Shown: positions 40,436 through 48,501 of the stretch, one piece after another
How positions within the stretch are numbered: the first letter of the stretch is position 1
How the letters are laid out: every line of letters starts with the position of its first letter
Assembly: GCF_002833405.1 (NCBI RefSeq)
Contig: NZ_CP025135.1
Span: 2,027,501-2,091,500 of the forward strand
Length of the DNA: 64,000 nucleotides
DNA from: Planococcus sp. MB-3u-03
GTDB lineage: Bacteria > Bacillota > Bacilli > Bacillales_A > Planococcaceae
Direction of reading: 5' to 3'
The notes under the pieces: model-generated
Told to the model about the DNA's origin: nothing
The model's input: only the letters and a program-made list of their open reading frames with translations
Databases searched by the model: none
Translations under genes and position numbers: made by a program

Positions 40436-42055
40436 TTAAAGAATGACAATTTTGTGGGTGTTATCATATTTCATCGGCAGCGCTAATAGGTCTTCCACTA
40501 AAGCTTTGCCATACTGGTTCAAATAAGGGACCGGGTTATATATCCGCTCCTGCAACCCTGATTCAGGCAATAGGGCATTTTCGATCGCCGCCAGCTGGTT
40601 GAACTGCGTGCTGTTCTGGATCGCCACTTCGTCTTGCAGCTTGTTTTTCAGGAAATCAAGCTGGGTCAAGTGGATGCGCAAGTTCTTTTCAGCCAAAGGC
40701 GTAAGCCCGGCGCTGACTGCTGTAAAACGGCTGATCAGTTCTTCGTACTCTTCAGTCAAGCCTTGTTTGACTTCATCGATCTTCGCTTCTGTTTCTTCAT
40801 CTCTGATGTGATCGAGCAGTTCATTGCGCAGCTGGGGGATTTTCCGCTCGACGACGACTTCTTCAAAACTCAAGTTCCGTTTCTCCAAAAGCGCTGCAGT
40901 CCGGCGGTCGACCAAGCTGACGCTAAGCCGTGGCATGACGATCGGCATTTCCATTCCCATAAGTTCGAATGCGCCTTTTAAAGCCGCCCAATACGCGATT
41001 TCTCCTGGACCTCCGACAAAAGCGAGCACCGGGAAGACGAGATCCTGCATCAATGGCCGTGTCACGACGTTATTGCTGAGACGCTCCGGCTCATGCTTGG
41101 CAATTTCCAAGAGTTCTTGTTCCGTGTAGCTTAGCGCCGTATTCTTTACGGCAAAACGGCTTCCGTCACGTTCGAGCAATAGGCGTTCGCCTTCGATTGT
41201 GATAAAGAGATGCGCCGCTTCGTCTTTGGCATCAATTCCTGCTGTATAACCGTCTTTTTGAAGCGCAGTTTCAGCTTCCACAACCTTTTTCGCTATCGCT
41301 CCGCTGTTTTCGATGATTTTTGAGAAAAAGCTTGATTCGTAGGCGCGCAATTGCTCGTTAGCGGCATCGATGTAAAGCAAGCCTTCTTTTTCGAAGAAAT
41401 GGTTGAGCAGGCTCGCGAAAAATGCGGTAAACGTCTCAGCTTTCTCAAGATGGCCGAATACTAAGGAATGGATCTCCTTTGTATGGGCAGTTTCGGGCAA
41501 GCTGCGGAAGTATTCTTCCAAAAACGCCTCGATTTCATCCGCTTTAAGCGGTGCGTGTGAAGCCGCGCATTTCCCTAGTTTGGCATGCGGGTAATTCAGC
41601 TTTTCGACACGGCCGTTCGTTTCGCGATATATATGGCAGATTTCCGCCAAATCATGATCTTCCCCAGCGATCCAGAACACTGGCACGACCGGTGTATCCA
41701 ATTTTTCAGAAGCTTCTTTCGCCAATAAAATCGCAGAAATGGCTTTGTGCACCGTATACAAAGGACCGGTCAGCAATCCCGCCTGCTGGCCAGTCACCAC
41801 AACCGATGCGCCTTCTTCGAATTGTGCAAGCTTTTGCCTCGAAGCTTCAGATATCCCGTAAGGCTCCATATAGCCTGCGATGATAGACGCCAGTTTTTTC
41901 CGGTCGACTGGATGGCTATCAAGGGTTTCAAGCCTGTCGCGGGCTTGTTCCAAAGAAGGCTTATAGGAAAAGTATTGCACTATTTTTTGTTCTTCGTTCG
42001 TATAATCAGCCATCAATTTGGAGGATGGCGGTATGTATTTCTCCTCTAATTTCAT
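40436..42055 (-). CDS. bshC: Bacillithiol synthase (cysteine-adding enzyme)
   Basis: This 539-aa enzyme performs the last step of bacillithiol synthesis, adding cysteine to GlcN-malate. It shows the BshC Rossmann region VVVTGQQAGLLTGPLYTVHKA near residue 84 (split as VVVTGQQAGLLTG and PLYTVHKA), FWIAGEDHDLAEI near 127 and the C-terminal FVGGPGEIAYWAALK near 365. The length matches the family. AAAGGGG precedes the ATG. Its position just upstream of mraZ is conserved in Bacillales. It implies that bacillithiol is the low-molecular-weight thiol of this organism. Confidence 0.94.
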   Translation of the reverse strand: MKLEEKYIPPSSKLMADYTNEEQKIVQYFSYKPSLEQARDRLETLDSHPVDRKKLASIIAGYMEPYGISEASRQKLAQFEEGASVVVTGQQAGLLTGPLYTVHKAISAILLAKEASEKLDTPVVPVFWIAGEDHDLAEICHIYRETNGRVEKLNYPHAKLGKCAASHAPLKADEIEAFLEEYFRSLPETAHTKEIHSLVFGHLEKAETFTAFFASLLNHFFEKEGLLYIDAANEQLRAYESSFFSKIIENSGAIAKKVVEAETALQKDGYTAGIDAKDEAAHLFITIEGERLLLERDGSRFAVKNTALSYTEQELLEIAKHEPERLSNNVVTRPLMQDLVFPVLAFVGGPGEIAYWAALKGAFELMGMEMPIVMPRLSVSLVDRRTAALLEKRNLSFEEVVVERKIPQLRNELLDHIRDEETEAKIDEVKQGLTEEYEELISRFTAVSAGLTPLAEKNLRIHLTQLDFLKNKLQDEVAIQNSTQFNQLAAIENALLPESGLQERIYNPVPYLNQYGKALVEDLLALPMKYDNTHKIVIL

Positions 42056-42130
42056 GAAGTTGAATCCCCTTTTCGCTTTACATTCAAAGACTACTATAAC
42101 AAAAGGAGGATTGCTTGAGAAAAAATCCGC

Positions 42131-42511
42131 CTAGCGGAATGATTGGACCGCTAAAAAGATCAGTCCAGCAAGCCAAGTCGCGGCATAAATTGCAGATAAA
42201 GCCAAAAAGCAAATGCGCCAGACTTTGCGCAGGAACTTGATCACTTCCAATTCTTTTTGAGTCTTCCACTCACGGATCAGCAGAAAAATCGCAAACAATA
42301 AAGCCGCCATGAAGATGAAAGGCTGAACTTCCAAGCCAAACAGCAATTCGATCGATGCCGGCACGGAAAAGAACAATAGAAAAGCCGTGACATCGGCCGC
42401 GATGCCGAGCGCCTTGCGTTTTTGGGATTTATAGGTCAAGGCGTAGACAAATAAAAATAAGATAAACGGGACGTAAAGCAGCACATTCCCGGCAGTAGAT
42501 ATCCATTCCAT
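42131..42511 (-). CDS. DUF3397-family membrane protein
   Basis: This 126-aa protein has three or four hydrophobic helices (VLLYVPFILFLFVYAL near 9, AADVTAFLLFFSVPASIELLF near 38, split by charged residues, and IFMAALLFAIFLLIREW near 66). It resembles the DUF3397 proteins found between panE and bshC in Bacillales. The function is unknown. The ATG overlaps the panE stop as TGATG and has GAGGAAA upstream. Confidence 0.85.
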   Translation of the reverse strand: MEWISTAGNVLLYVPFILFLFVYALTYKSQKRKALGIAADVTAFLLFFSVPASIELLFGLEVQPFIFMAALLFAIFLLIREWKTQKELEVIKFLRKVWRICFLALSAIYAATWLAGLIFLAVQSFR

Positions 42512-43368
42512 CAGTTTTCCTCAACAGTCTTCAATAAATGATAGAACGCTTTGAACAAAGGCAAATCCAATTTCGAAATCTGCAGGATATACAGCATCAG
42601 CCCATCCACATCCATCGGGTCCCCGGCCATGCGGTCTGCAAGCATGGAAGATATTTCTTCCGGGCGTGACGCGCAGTAGGCAGCGACGCGCTCGATCGGC
42701 TGCAAGCTTTCGATTTCCGGAAATGCTAAGTACAATTCATTGTACAGATTGCGGAACAGTTCGTAGGCATTCGGATCAGTAATCAAACGCCCCTTTTCGA
42801 TTTTCATCAGCGCCGTCAACGGATTGATGAGGCTGTCTCTCAACAGCTGTTCGAACAACCGGCTCTCGATATCCCCTGTCCATTGCACCGCCATGTGGCC
42901 CACATTCGTGAGCGCTTCGAATTGAGCCGGCTCGCCTTTTATTAGACCAAGGCTAAGCTGAGGAGTTTTCGAGTAATTAATTTCGTGTGCATTGATTTTG
43001 ACTGCGTCGCATTCCAATGTGGCGGCCGCGATTTGGCGATGCGCCAATAAGCGGGCTTTTTCGATATAGAGCATCCCTTGTTGGACAAACACAAGCGGAT
43101 TGCTCGGCCGGCGAATTTTCAGCAGCCTTAATATAGGCGGCAATTCTTCTGAATGAACCGTAATAAATATGTAAGCATCCGGGTCCACCTGTTCAAAATC
43201 GGTATATACGGCGATTTGCTGTTGTTCTGTTCCACATACGAGGCCATGCGCGTGAAGCTCAGCGGCTTGTTCTTCATTCGTGATGATCAGCTGCACATCG
43301 CCTTCTTTTTTCAATAAATGCGCCAGCAGCAATGCCTGGGCGTTTCCGCCGATAATTGCGAATTTCAT
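42511..43368 (-). CDS. panE: 2-Dehydropantoate 2-reductase
   Basis: This 285-aa NADPH-dependent enzyme reduces ketopantoate to pantoate on the way to coenzyme A. The N-terminal Rossmann motif is MKFAIIGGNAQALLLAHLL, where the usual GxGxxG is present as GGNAQA, a slightly altered form. PLVFVQQGMLYIEKARL lies near residue 91, and a C-terminal helical domain includes NPLTALMKIEKGRLITDP near 185. AAAGGAGG precedes the ATG. Synteny (panE-DUF3397-bshC-mraZ) supports the call. Another ApbA-family oxidoreductase activity is possible. Confidence 0.85.
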   Translation of the reverse strand: MKFAIIGGNAQALLLAHLLKKEGDVQLIITNEEQAAELHAHGLVCGTEQQQIAVYTDFEQVDPDAYIFITVHSEELPPILRLLKIRRPSNPLVFVQQGMLYIEKARLLAHRQIAAATLECDAVKINAHEINYSKTPQLSLGLIKGEPAQFEALTNVGHMAVQWTGDIESRLFEQLLRDSLINPLTALMKIEKGRLITDPNAYELFRNLYNELYLAFPEIESLQPIERVAAYCASRPEEISSMLADRMAGDPMDVDGLMLYILQISKLDLPLFKAFYHLLKTVEEN

Positions 43369-43433
43369 GGAAACCCCTCCTTTTTTCAGAGCAATCGTAG
43401 GCAGCAGACTGTCCCTTGTCTTGGGCGTTTGCT

Positions 43434-43463
43434 AAAAAAGAAGCCTGCCTTATTAGGCAGACT
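43434..43463 (-). terminator. Terminator of the acyl-CoA carboxylase operon
   Basis: A 9-bp stem (AGTCTGCCT / AGGCAGGCT) with an AATA loop and TCTTTTTT follows the carboxyltransferase stop on the minus strand. Confidence 0.88.
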
Positions 43464-43479
43464 CCACGTCTATTACTCA

Positions 43480-45030
43480 TTATACAGGAATGATCGGATG
43501 TTTTCGATATGGCAAAGGCAAATCTTTCGTCGCGTAAATCGACAAGCGCTTGGATAATTCCTCGCGAAGTGCATACGGCGCGACGATTTCATCGACAATG
43601 AGCTCTGATGCCAAACGGTAAATATTAATTTCTTCTTTATATTCCTGATGCTTTTGCTGGACATAGGCAAGGCGTTCTTTCGGGTCTTCGATCGCTTCGA
43701 TCTTGTTTGAGTAAACTGCGTTGACTGCCGCTTCCGGGCCCATGACGGCAATTTGGGCTGTCGGAAGCGCAATGCACACATCCGGCTCAAAGGCAGGGCC
43801 TGCCATCGCATATAAACCGGCGCCATAGGCTTTACGCACAACGACTGAAATTTTCGGCACAGTAGCCGCACTCATCGCAGAGATGAACTTGGCGCCGTGG
43901 CGGATGATGCCTGCGCGTTCCACTTTCGTGCCGATCATGAATCCAGGCACATCGGCCAAGAATAAGAGCGGAATCGAGAATGCATCGCAGAGATTGATGA
44001 ACTTGGCGCCCTTGTCGGCAGAATCCCCGAACAACACGCCGCCTTTTACTTTCGGCTGGTTGGCGATGATGCCGACCACTTGCCCATCGATGCGTGCAAG
44101 GCCGGTAATCAATTCCGGCGCGAACAGTTTTTTGATGTCGAAAAAGCTGCCTTCATCGATCAATTGGTCGATCAGTTCATACATATCAAACGGCGCGTTC
44201 TGGTTTTCCGGAATGATCTCTTCCAGGCTGCGGCCCGCTTTTTTTGCTTTTGCTTCGATCGTTTCAGGCTTCCCGGCAAAATTCGCCGGGAAGAATGCCA
44301 TATAGCGGCGCGCTTCTGAAATCGCTTCTTCCTCCGTGGAGACAAGAACATCTCCTACGCCGCTCACGGTACAGTGCATGCGGGCGCCACCCATTTCTTC
44401 GAGCGACACTTTTTCGCCGATGACTTTTTCTGCCATGCGAGGTGAACCCAGATACATGGAAGCATTTCCTTCGACCATGATAACGATGTCACAAAACGCC
44501 GGGATGTATGCCCCGCCCGCTGCAGATGGGCCGAACAATAAGCAAACTTGCGGCACCATTCCGGACATGCGCACTTGGTTGTGGAAAATGCGTCCAGCGC
44601 CCCGGCGATTCGGGAACATTTCCAATTGATCGGTGATGCGGGCTCCTGCAGAATCGACTAAATAGAGCATCGGTACTTGCATCTTTTCAGCCGTTTCCTG
44701 GATGCGGATGATTTTCTCCACTGTCCGTGAACCCCACGACCCTGCTTTAACAGTGGAATCGTTGGCCATGACGCATACCGTTTCGCCGTTCACTTTGCCG
44801 ATCGCCGTGACGACGCCATCTGCCGGAAGATCGCCTGCTTCCACATTCGCAAAACGGCCGTCTTCAATATAGTCGCCGTCATCAAAAAGTAAATTCAAGC
44901 GGTCCCTGACAAATAGTTTATTGCTTTCTTTCAACTTCTCATGGTATTTCTCTTGCCCGCCCGCGAAAATCTTGGAAAGCTTTTCTTCGAGCCGTGTATT
45001 ATATCCCGTTGTTTCAGTCGTTTTCGTCAT
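43480..45030 (-). CDS. Acyl-CoA carboxylase, carboxyltransferase subunit
   Basis: This 516-aa protein carries both crotonase-like halves of a carboxyltransferase, as in propionyl-CoA and methylcrotonyl-CoA carboxylases (B. subtilis YngE type). The acyl-CoA and biotin oxyanion sites are visible as SAAGGAYIPAFCD near residue 165 and the C-terminal FGVP-like VPGFMIGTKVERAG near 365, with MAGPAFEPDVCIALP near 415. The ATG at 45028-45030 has GGGGTGG upstream. It is the last gene of the carboxylase operon. The substrate (propionyl-, methylcrotonyl- or acetyl-CoA) cannot be settled. Confidence 0.9.
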   Translation of the reverse strand: MTKTTETTGYNTRLEEKLSKIFAGGQEKYHEKLKESNKLFVRDRLNLLFDDGDYIEDGRFANVEAGDLPADGVVTAIGKVNGETVCVMANDSTVKAGSWGSRTVEKIIRIQETAEKMQVPMLYLVDSAGARITDQLEMFPNRRGAGRIFHNQVRMSGMVPQVCLLFGPSAAGGAYIPAFCDIVIMVEGNASMYLGSPRMAEKVIGEKVSLEEMGGARMHCTVSGVGDVLVSTEEEAISEARRYMAFFPANFAGKPETIEAKAKKAGRSLEEIIPENQNAPFDMYELIDQLIDEGSFFDIKKLFAPELITGLARIDGQVVGIIANQPKVKGGVLFGDSADKGAKFINLCDAFSIPLLFLADVPGFMIGTKVERAGIIRHGAKFISAMSAATVPKISVVVRKAYGAGLYAMAGPAFEPDVCIALPTAQIAVMGPEAAVNAVYSNKIEAIEDPKERLAYVQQKHQEYKEEINIYRLASELIVDEIVAPYALREELSKRLSIYATKDLPLPYRKHPIIPV

Positions 45031-45058
45031 TTCTTCCACCCCTTTGGATTCAAATGCC

Positions 45059-45274
45059 TTATTCGCCGAGCGTCACCAATGTGTCCCCTTCGTTGACAAA
45101 GCTGCCAATTTCCACATCGACTTTTTCGACTTTCCCGCCGAATTCCGCTTCTACCGGAATTTCCATTTTCATCGATTCAAGGGTCATGACGGTTTGTCCC
45201 GCTGACACGGAATCCCCTTCGGATACTGCAATGTTCAAGACCGTTCCGGCCATAGATGCTGTTAGTTGTTTCAT
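45059..45274 (-). CDS. Biotin carboxyl-carrier protein, stand-alone
   Basis: This very short carrier is a single biotinyl domain of 71 residues. The biotinylation site is the lysine in LESMKMEIPVEAEFGG near residue 33, and GTVLNIAVSEGDSV precedes it. It lacks the proline-rich N-terminus of AccB and resembles YngHB. The ATG at 45272-45274 has AGGAGG upstream and overlaps the biotin carboxylase stop as ATGA. Confidence 0.93.
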   Translation of the reverse strand: MKQLTASMAGTVLNIAVSEGDSVSAGQTVMTLESMKMEIPVEAEFGGKVEKVDVEIGSFVNEGDTLVTLGE

Positions 45275-46620
45275 ACTGTTTTTTCCTCCTTTTGTTGTGT
45301 AAGCCACTGAGCCAATACAGCGGTCGCATAATTTCCTTCTATAAATGGTTTGGATTCAATGAATCGGTCGAATAACGGCAAATTGGTCTTAACCCCTTCA
45401 ATCGTCGTTTCATCAATGAACTTCCTGGATTTCTCCAGGACCTCTTCTCGCGAAGCTCCCGTCAAAATGACCTTGGCGATCATCGGATCATAGAATGGCG
45501 TCACTTTATTGCCCTCTTCGTATCCGGTCTCGATGCGTGCGCCAGCGCCCCATTTCAAGACGGATAAAGTTCCTGGCGACGGGAAGAATGTTTTCGGGTC
45601 TTCCGCATAGATGCGGTACTCAATCGAATGGCCGTTTGTATGGATTGTGTCTTGTGCCGGCAAGGCTTCGCCTCTGGATACATTTATTTGCCATTCGACG
45701 AGGTCGACACCTGTCACTTCTTCTGTGATCGGGTGTTCCACTTGCAGGCGGGTGTTCATTTCCAGGAAATAGAAGTCGTTGTTCTCATCGACGATGAACT
45801 CGACCGTTCCTGCATTTGTGTAACCGACCGCGCGAGCTGCTTGAACAGCTGCTTCGCATAGCTTGATTCTGGCAGATTCCGGCAAATCCGGAGACGGCGA
45901 TTCTTCGATGACTTTTTGGTTGCGGCGCTGTACAGAGCAGTTGCGCTCATACAAATGGACGATATTGCCCGACTCGTCCCCGAAAATCTGAACTTCGATA
46001 TGGCGTGCATTGGCAATGAATTTCTCCAAATAAACGATATCGTTTCCGAAGTACGCCTTGGCACGGTTTTTCACCGAATCAAACTGCTGAGTGAGCGCTT
46101 GCTCACTTTCACACAGCACCATGCCGATTCCGCCTCCGCCCGCACTCGCCTTAAGCATTAGTGGATAACCGATCGCTTTCGCTTCCAAGACAGCTGCATC
46201 AATGTCTGATACCCCTTCAGCTGTCCCAGGAACGACTGGCACGCCAGCTTGTTTCATTGTGCGCCGGGAACCGAGCTTATCGCCCATCGTTTCGATGACT
46301 TCAGGTTTCGGGCCAATGAAAATCAGTCCCGCTTGTTTGACTTTGCGCGCGAAATCCGCGTTTTCCGATAGCAGTCCATATCCTGGATGAATCGCTTCAG
46401 CATTGCGCTTTACAGCTTCTTCAATAATTTTATCTGCTTGTAAATACGATTGCGCGACCGGGTTCGGGCCGATCGCTGCCGCTTCTGTCGCTTCACTCAC
46501 ATAAGGCAGATCCCCATCTGCCTCGGAGTGGATCGCGATGGTTTCGATACCGAGGCGGTCGCATGTACGGATGATGCGCCGTGCAATTTCGCCCCGGTTG
46601 GCAATCAGGATTTTTTTCAT
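45271..46620 (-). CDS. Biotin carboxylase subunit of an acyl-CoA carboxylase
   Basis: This 449-aa ATP-grasp enzyme carboxylates biotin with bicarbonate. Signatures are ILIANRGEIARRIIRTC at the N-terminus, AIHPGYGLLSENADFA near residue 82, the glycine-rich ATP loop KASAGGGGIGM near 158 and FLEMNTRLQVEHPITEEVTG near 282. It heads a three-gene operon with a stand-alone carrier and the carboxyltransferase, like yngH-yngHB-yngE. It is separate from a housekeeping accBC. A promoter is visible upstream. Confidence 0.92.
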   Translation of the reverse strand: MKKILIANRGEIARRIIRTCDRLGIETIAIHSEADGDLPYVSEATEAAAIGPNPVAQSYLQADKIIEEAVKRNAEAIHPGYGLLSENADFARKVKQAGLIFIGPKPEVIETMGDKLGSRRTMKQAGVPVVPGTAEGVSDIDAAVLEAKAIGYPLMLKASAGGGGIGMVLCESEQALTQQFDSVKNRAKAYFGNDIVYLEKFIANARHIEVQIFGDESGNIVHLYERNCSVQRRNQKVIEESPSPDLPESARIKLCEAAVQAARAVGYTNAGTVEFIVDENNDFYFLEMNTRLQVEHPITEEVTGVDLVEWQINVSRGEALPAQDTIHTNGHSIEYRIYAEDPKTFFPSPGTLSVLKWGAGARIETGYEEGNKVTPFYDPMIAKVILTGASREEVLEKSRKFIDETTIEGVKTNLPLFDRFIESKPFIEGNYATAVLAQWLTQQKEEKTV

Positions 46621-46654
46621 GTATGAAATACCCCCTAAGTTTTCTCCCTTCTCT

Positions 46655-46684
46655 AGCATATACGAATTTTGTAAGCGATTTCAA
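46655..46684 (-). promoter_or_regulatory. Promoter of the acyl-CoA carboxylase operon
   Basis: TTGAAA, 18 bases, then TATGCT on the minus strand, about 35 bases ahead of the biotin carboxylase start. Confidence 0.7.
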
Positions 46685-46757
46685 CTATTGAAAAAAATAT
46701 TTTCCATAATGTTCCGCCTGTTCGCTTCAATCATTAGAAGAGCCATCATTTTCACAT

Positions 46758-46781
46758 AAAAAAAAGACCCCGGAGGAGCCC
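46758..46781 (-). terminator. Terminator of the crotonase-family gene
   Basis: A short wobble-rich stem (GGCTCC / GGGGTC) with a T8 run on the minus strand begins at the stop codon of the gene. Confidence 0.65.
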
Positions 46782-47533
46782 TATTTTTTACTTTTGTTCA
46801 AAAATCCATCCACAGCCTGATGATGAGCTTCTTGTGCCCACAATCTAGCGCACTCGCGGATCTCCTGATCGACCCGCTGTTTCAAATTCGTTTCCTGCCA
46901 TTTGCGGATCGCTATCTCTTTATAAGCGCGATGCACGGACGGCAGCACACGGTTCATCGATGCCAGAAATCGTTCGATATCCCCGTCCTCTTCGATGATG
47001 GCGCTGGCCCAGCCGTTCTCAAGCAATTCACCTGCAGAGTAGGCACGCGCATCACCGAGCATTTTCAGTGCCGCGTCATGCTTTAAGGTTTCAAATAGAT
47101 AAGTGCCGCCGCCCCAGCCGCTCGTGATAGCCAGTGTCCCTTGAATAAACCCGCATTTGGCATGGCTCTTCACCAGCCGGTAATCACACGCCGTCGCAAT
47201 CTCGCAGCCGCCGCCGACTGCGGTGCCATTGACGAGCGCGATGACAGGGACGGGGATCGTCTTGATGCGATACAAAGCTTCACCCATGCGGCTGAGCATC
47301 GGCCACGCCTGCTGTTCAGTTTTCAGTTCATGAAAAACGGACAAGTCACCGCCTGAACAAAATGCCTGCTCGCCTGTTGCCGTGATGATGACATAACGGA
47401 TGTCTTCTTCTCTGGTGCGTTTTGCGAGTTCTTCAAACCCTTCCATCACTTCGTTATTGACGGCATTGCGGATATGGGGCCGGTCGATCGTAAAAGTCAT
47501 TACCTGATTTTTGGTTTCGATTATGTATGCCAT
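46781..47533 (-). CDS. Enoyl-CoA hydratase/isomerase-family protein
   Basis: This 250-aa crotonase-fold protein has the CoA oxyanion-hole strands AFCSGGDLSVFHEL near residue 58 and GTAVGGGCEIATACDY near 102, keeping the first acidic residue of the active site (GGGCE). The second glutamate, usually in a PEV-x-LG context, is not evident: the matching stretch reads GFIQGTLAITSGWGGG. It may therefore act as an isomerase or decarboxylase rather than a hydratase. The ATG at 47531-47533 is spaced properly from AGGTGA; a GTG at 47545 is too close. It lies just upstream of the acyl-CoA carboxylase operon but has its own terminator. Confidence 0.85.
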   Translation of the reverse strand: MAYIIETKNQVMTFTIDRPHIRNAVNNEVMEGFEELAKRTREEDIRYVIITATGEQAFCSGGDLSVFHELKTEQQAWPMLSRMGEALYRIKTIPVPVIALVNGTAVGGGCEIATACDYRLVKSHAKCGFIQGTLAITSGWGGGTYLFETLKHDAALKMLGDARAYSAGELLENGWASAIIEEDGDIERFLASMNRVLPSVHRAYKEIAIRKWQETNLKQRVDQEIRECARLWAQEAHHQAVDGFLNKSKK

Positions 47534-47579
47534 ATTTTGACTCACCTCTGACTCCAGTTTACCTGTTTTTCGGCAAATG

Positions 47580-47620
47580 AAAAAGGTTATCCGGAGCCAT
47601 GGCCTCCAGATAACCTTTTT
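47580..47620 (-). terminator. Terminator of rpmF
   Basis: A long stem (AAAAAGGTTATC with its complement, extended by CGGAG/CTCC pairing around a CCATGG centre) and a T5 run follow rpmF on the minus strand. Confidence 0.85.
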
Positions 47621-47636
47621 CTAAGCAAATACTGTT

Positions 47637-47813
47637 TTATTTGCTAGCTACTACTTCTTTGCCTTTGTATGATCCACATGCTTTGCAGACATGGTGAGCC
47701 AATTTACTTTCGCCACAGCTTGGGCACGCTACCATACCAGGTACGGATAGCTTGAAATGCGTACGGCGTTTTCTTTTAGCGGTTTTGGATGTTCTTCTGA
47801 ACGGTACAGCCAT
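47637..47813 (-). CDS. rpmF: 50S ribosomal protein L32
   Basis: This 58-aa ribosomal protein begins [20 protein letters not shown] and has a zinc ribbon with four cysteines ([19 protein letters not shown]). This is the zinc-binding form of L32. AAGGAGGTG precedes the ATG. It follows yceD as in most bacteria. Confidence 0.97.
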   Translation of the reverse strand: MAVPFRRTSKTAKRKRRTHFKLSVPGMVACPSCGESKLAHHVCKACGSYKGKEVVASK

Positions 47814-47837
47814 TGGTGACACCTCCTTACAATGATT

Positions 47838-48374
47838 CTATTCATCTGTCTGATCGAAATACTTGGCTAAATCAGCCAGTCTTGGATCCGGTTTTGATTG
47901 TGCTTCTTCCTTCTTGGCCAAAACTTCTTCGTCTGACAAATAAGACCAGTCGTTGCCGCCTTTGATAACGGTTTGTTCTGAGTCTTCCTTAAAGACCTGT
48001 ATAGGAACTTCAAGGGCGATCAGCTCTTCTAAAATCGGCTGAAGATCAATGACTTCAGTAGTTACCGCGTGGACATATTCGTCCTCGCCTTCTTCACGGC
48101 CTTTTTCAGACCAATCGAAGATTTCCACGGTGTCGATGCTGACCGGGTATTCGACATCTTCCCAAGTTCGTGCGCAGGGCAGCGTAAGCGTCCCTTCAAG
48201 ATGAAGCATGCACGTCATTTGTTGCGAACCAATCGTACAGTGTCCTGTGACGTGTATAGGAGATACGGCGCGAATATCGCTATTGCGCTTTTTCGCCTCA
48301 TCCAATTGAACATACTGGTCAATTGGCATCCCGTCGTTACGATACTTTTGTAGCTGTTGAATCGCTATTTTCAT
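47838..48374 (-). CDS. yceD: YceD-family protein (DUF177)
   Basis: This 178-aa DUF177 protein precedes rpmF, an arrangement conserved across bacteria and linked to 23S rRNA accumulation in plants and E. coli. The core includes HVTGHCTIGSQQMTCMLHLEG near residue 40 (split as HVTGHCTIGSQQ and MTCMLHLEG) and LPCARTWEDVEYPVSI, followed by the acidic strand-rich C-terminal half. GAGGTG precedes the ATG. It shares one transcript with rpmF from a perfect consensus promoter. Confidence 0.9.
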   Translation of the reverse strand: MKIAIQQLQKYRNDGMPIDQYVQLDEAKKRNSDIRAVSPIHVTGHCTIGSQQMTCMLHLEGTLTLPCARTWEDVEYPVSIDTVEIFDWSEKGREEGEDEYVHAVTTEVIDLQPILEELIALEVPIQVFKEDSEQTVIKGGNDWSYLSDEEVLAKKEEAQSKPDPRLADLAKYFDQTDE

Positions 48375-48402
48375 AAGTAATCACCTCAAGACAACAAAGT
48401 TG

Positions 48403-48431
48403 ATTATATAATGTAGAACAAACGATGTCAA
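48403..48431 (-). promoter_or_regulatory. Promoter of yceD-rpmF
   Basis: TTGACA, 17 bases, then TATAAT on the minus strand: a perfect sigma-A consensus, fitting high expression of a ribosomal protein gene. Confidence 0.92.
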
Positions 48432-48440
48432 GAAAAAATC

Positions 48441-48470
48441 TTGTCACCATAATTCGCTCATCGTTATACT
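48441..48470 (+). promoter_or_regulatory. Promoter of tmcAL
   Basis: TTGTCA, 17 bases, then TTATAC (or TATACT with 18) on the plus strand, about 32 bases before the tmcAL start. It is divergent from the yceD promoter. Confidence 0.75.
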
Positions 48471-48501
48471 AGAACTAATCATACCAAAAGAAGGTGCTGT
48501 A

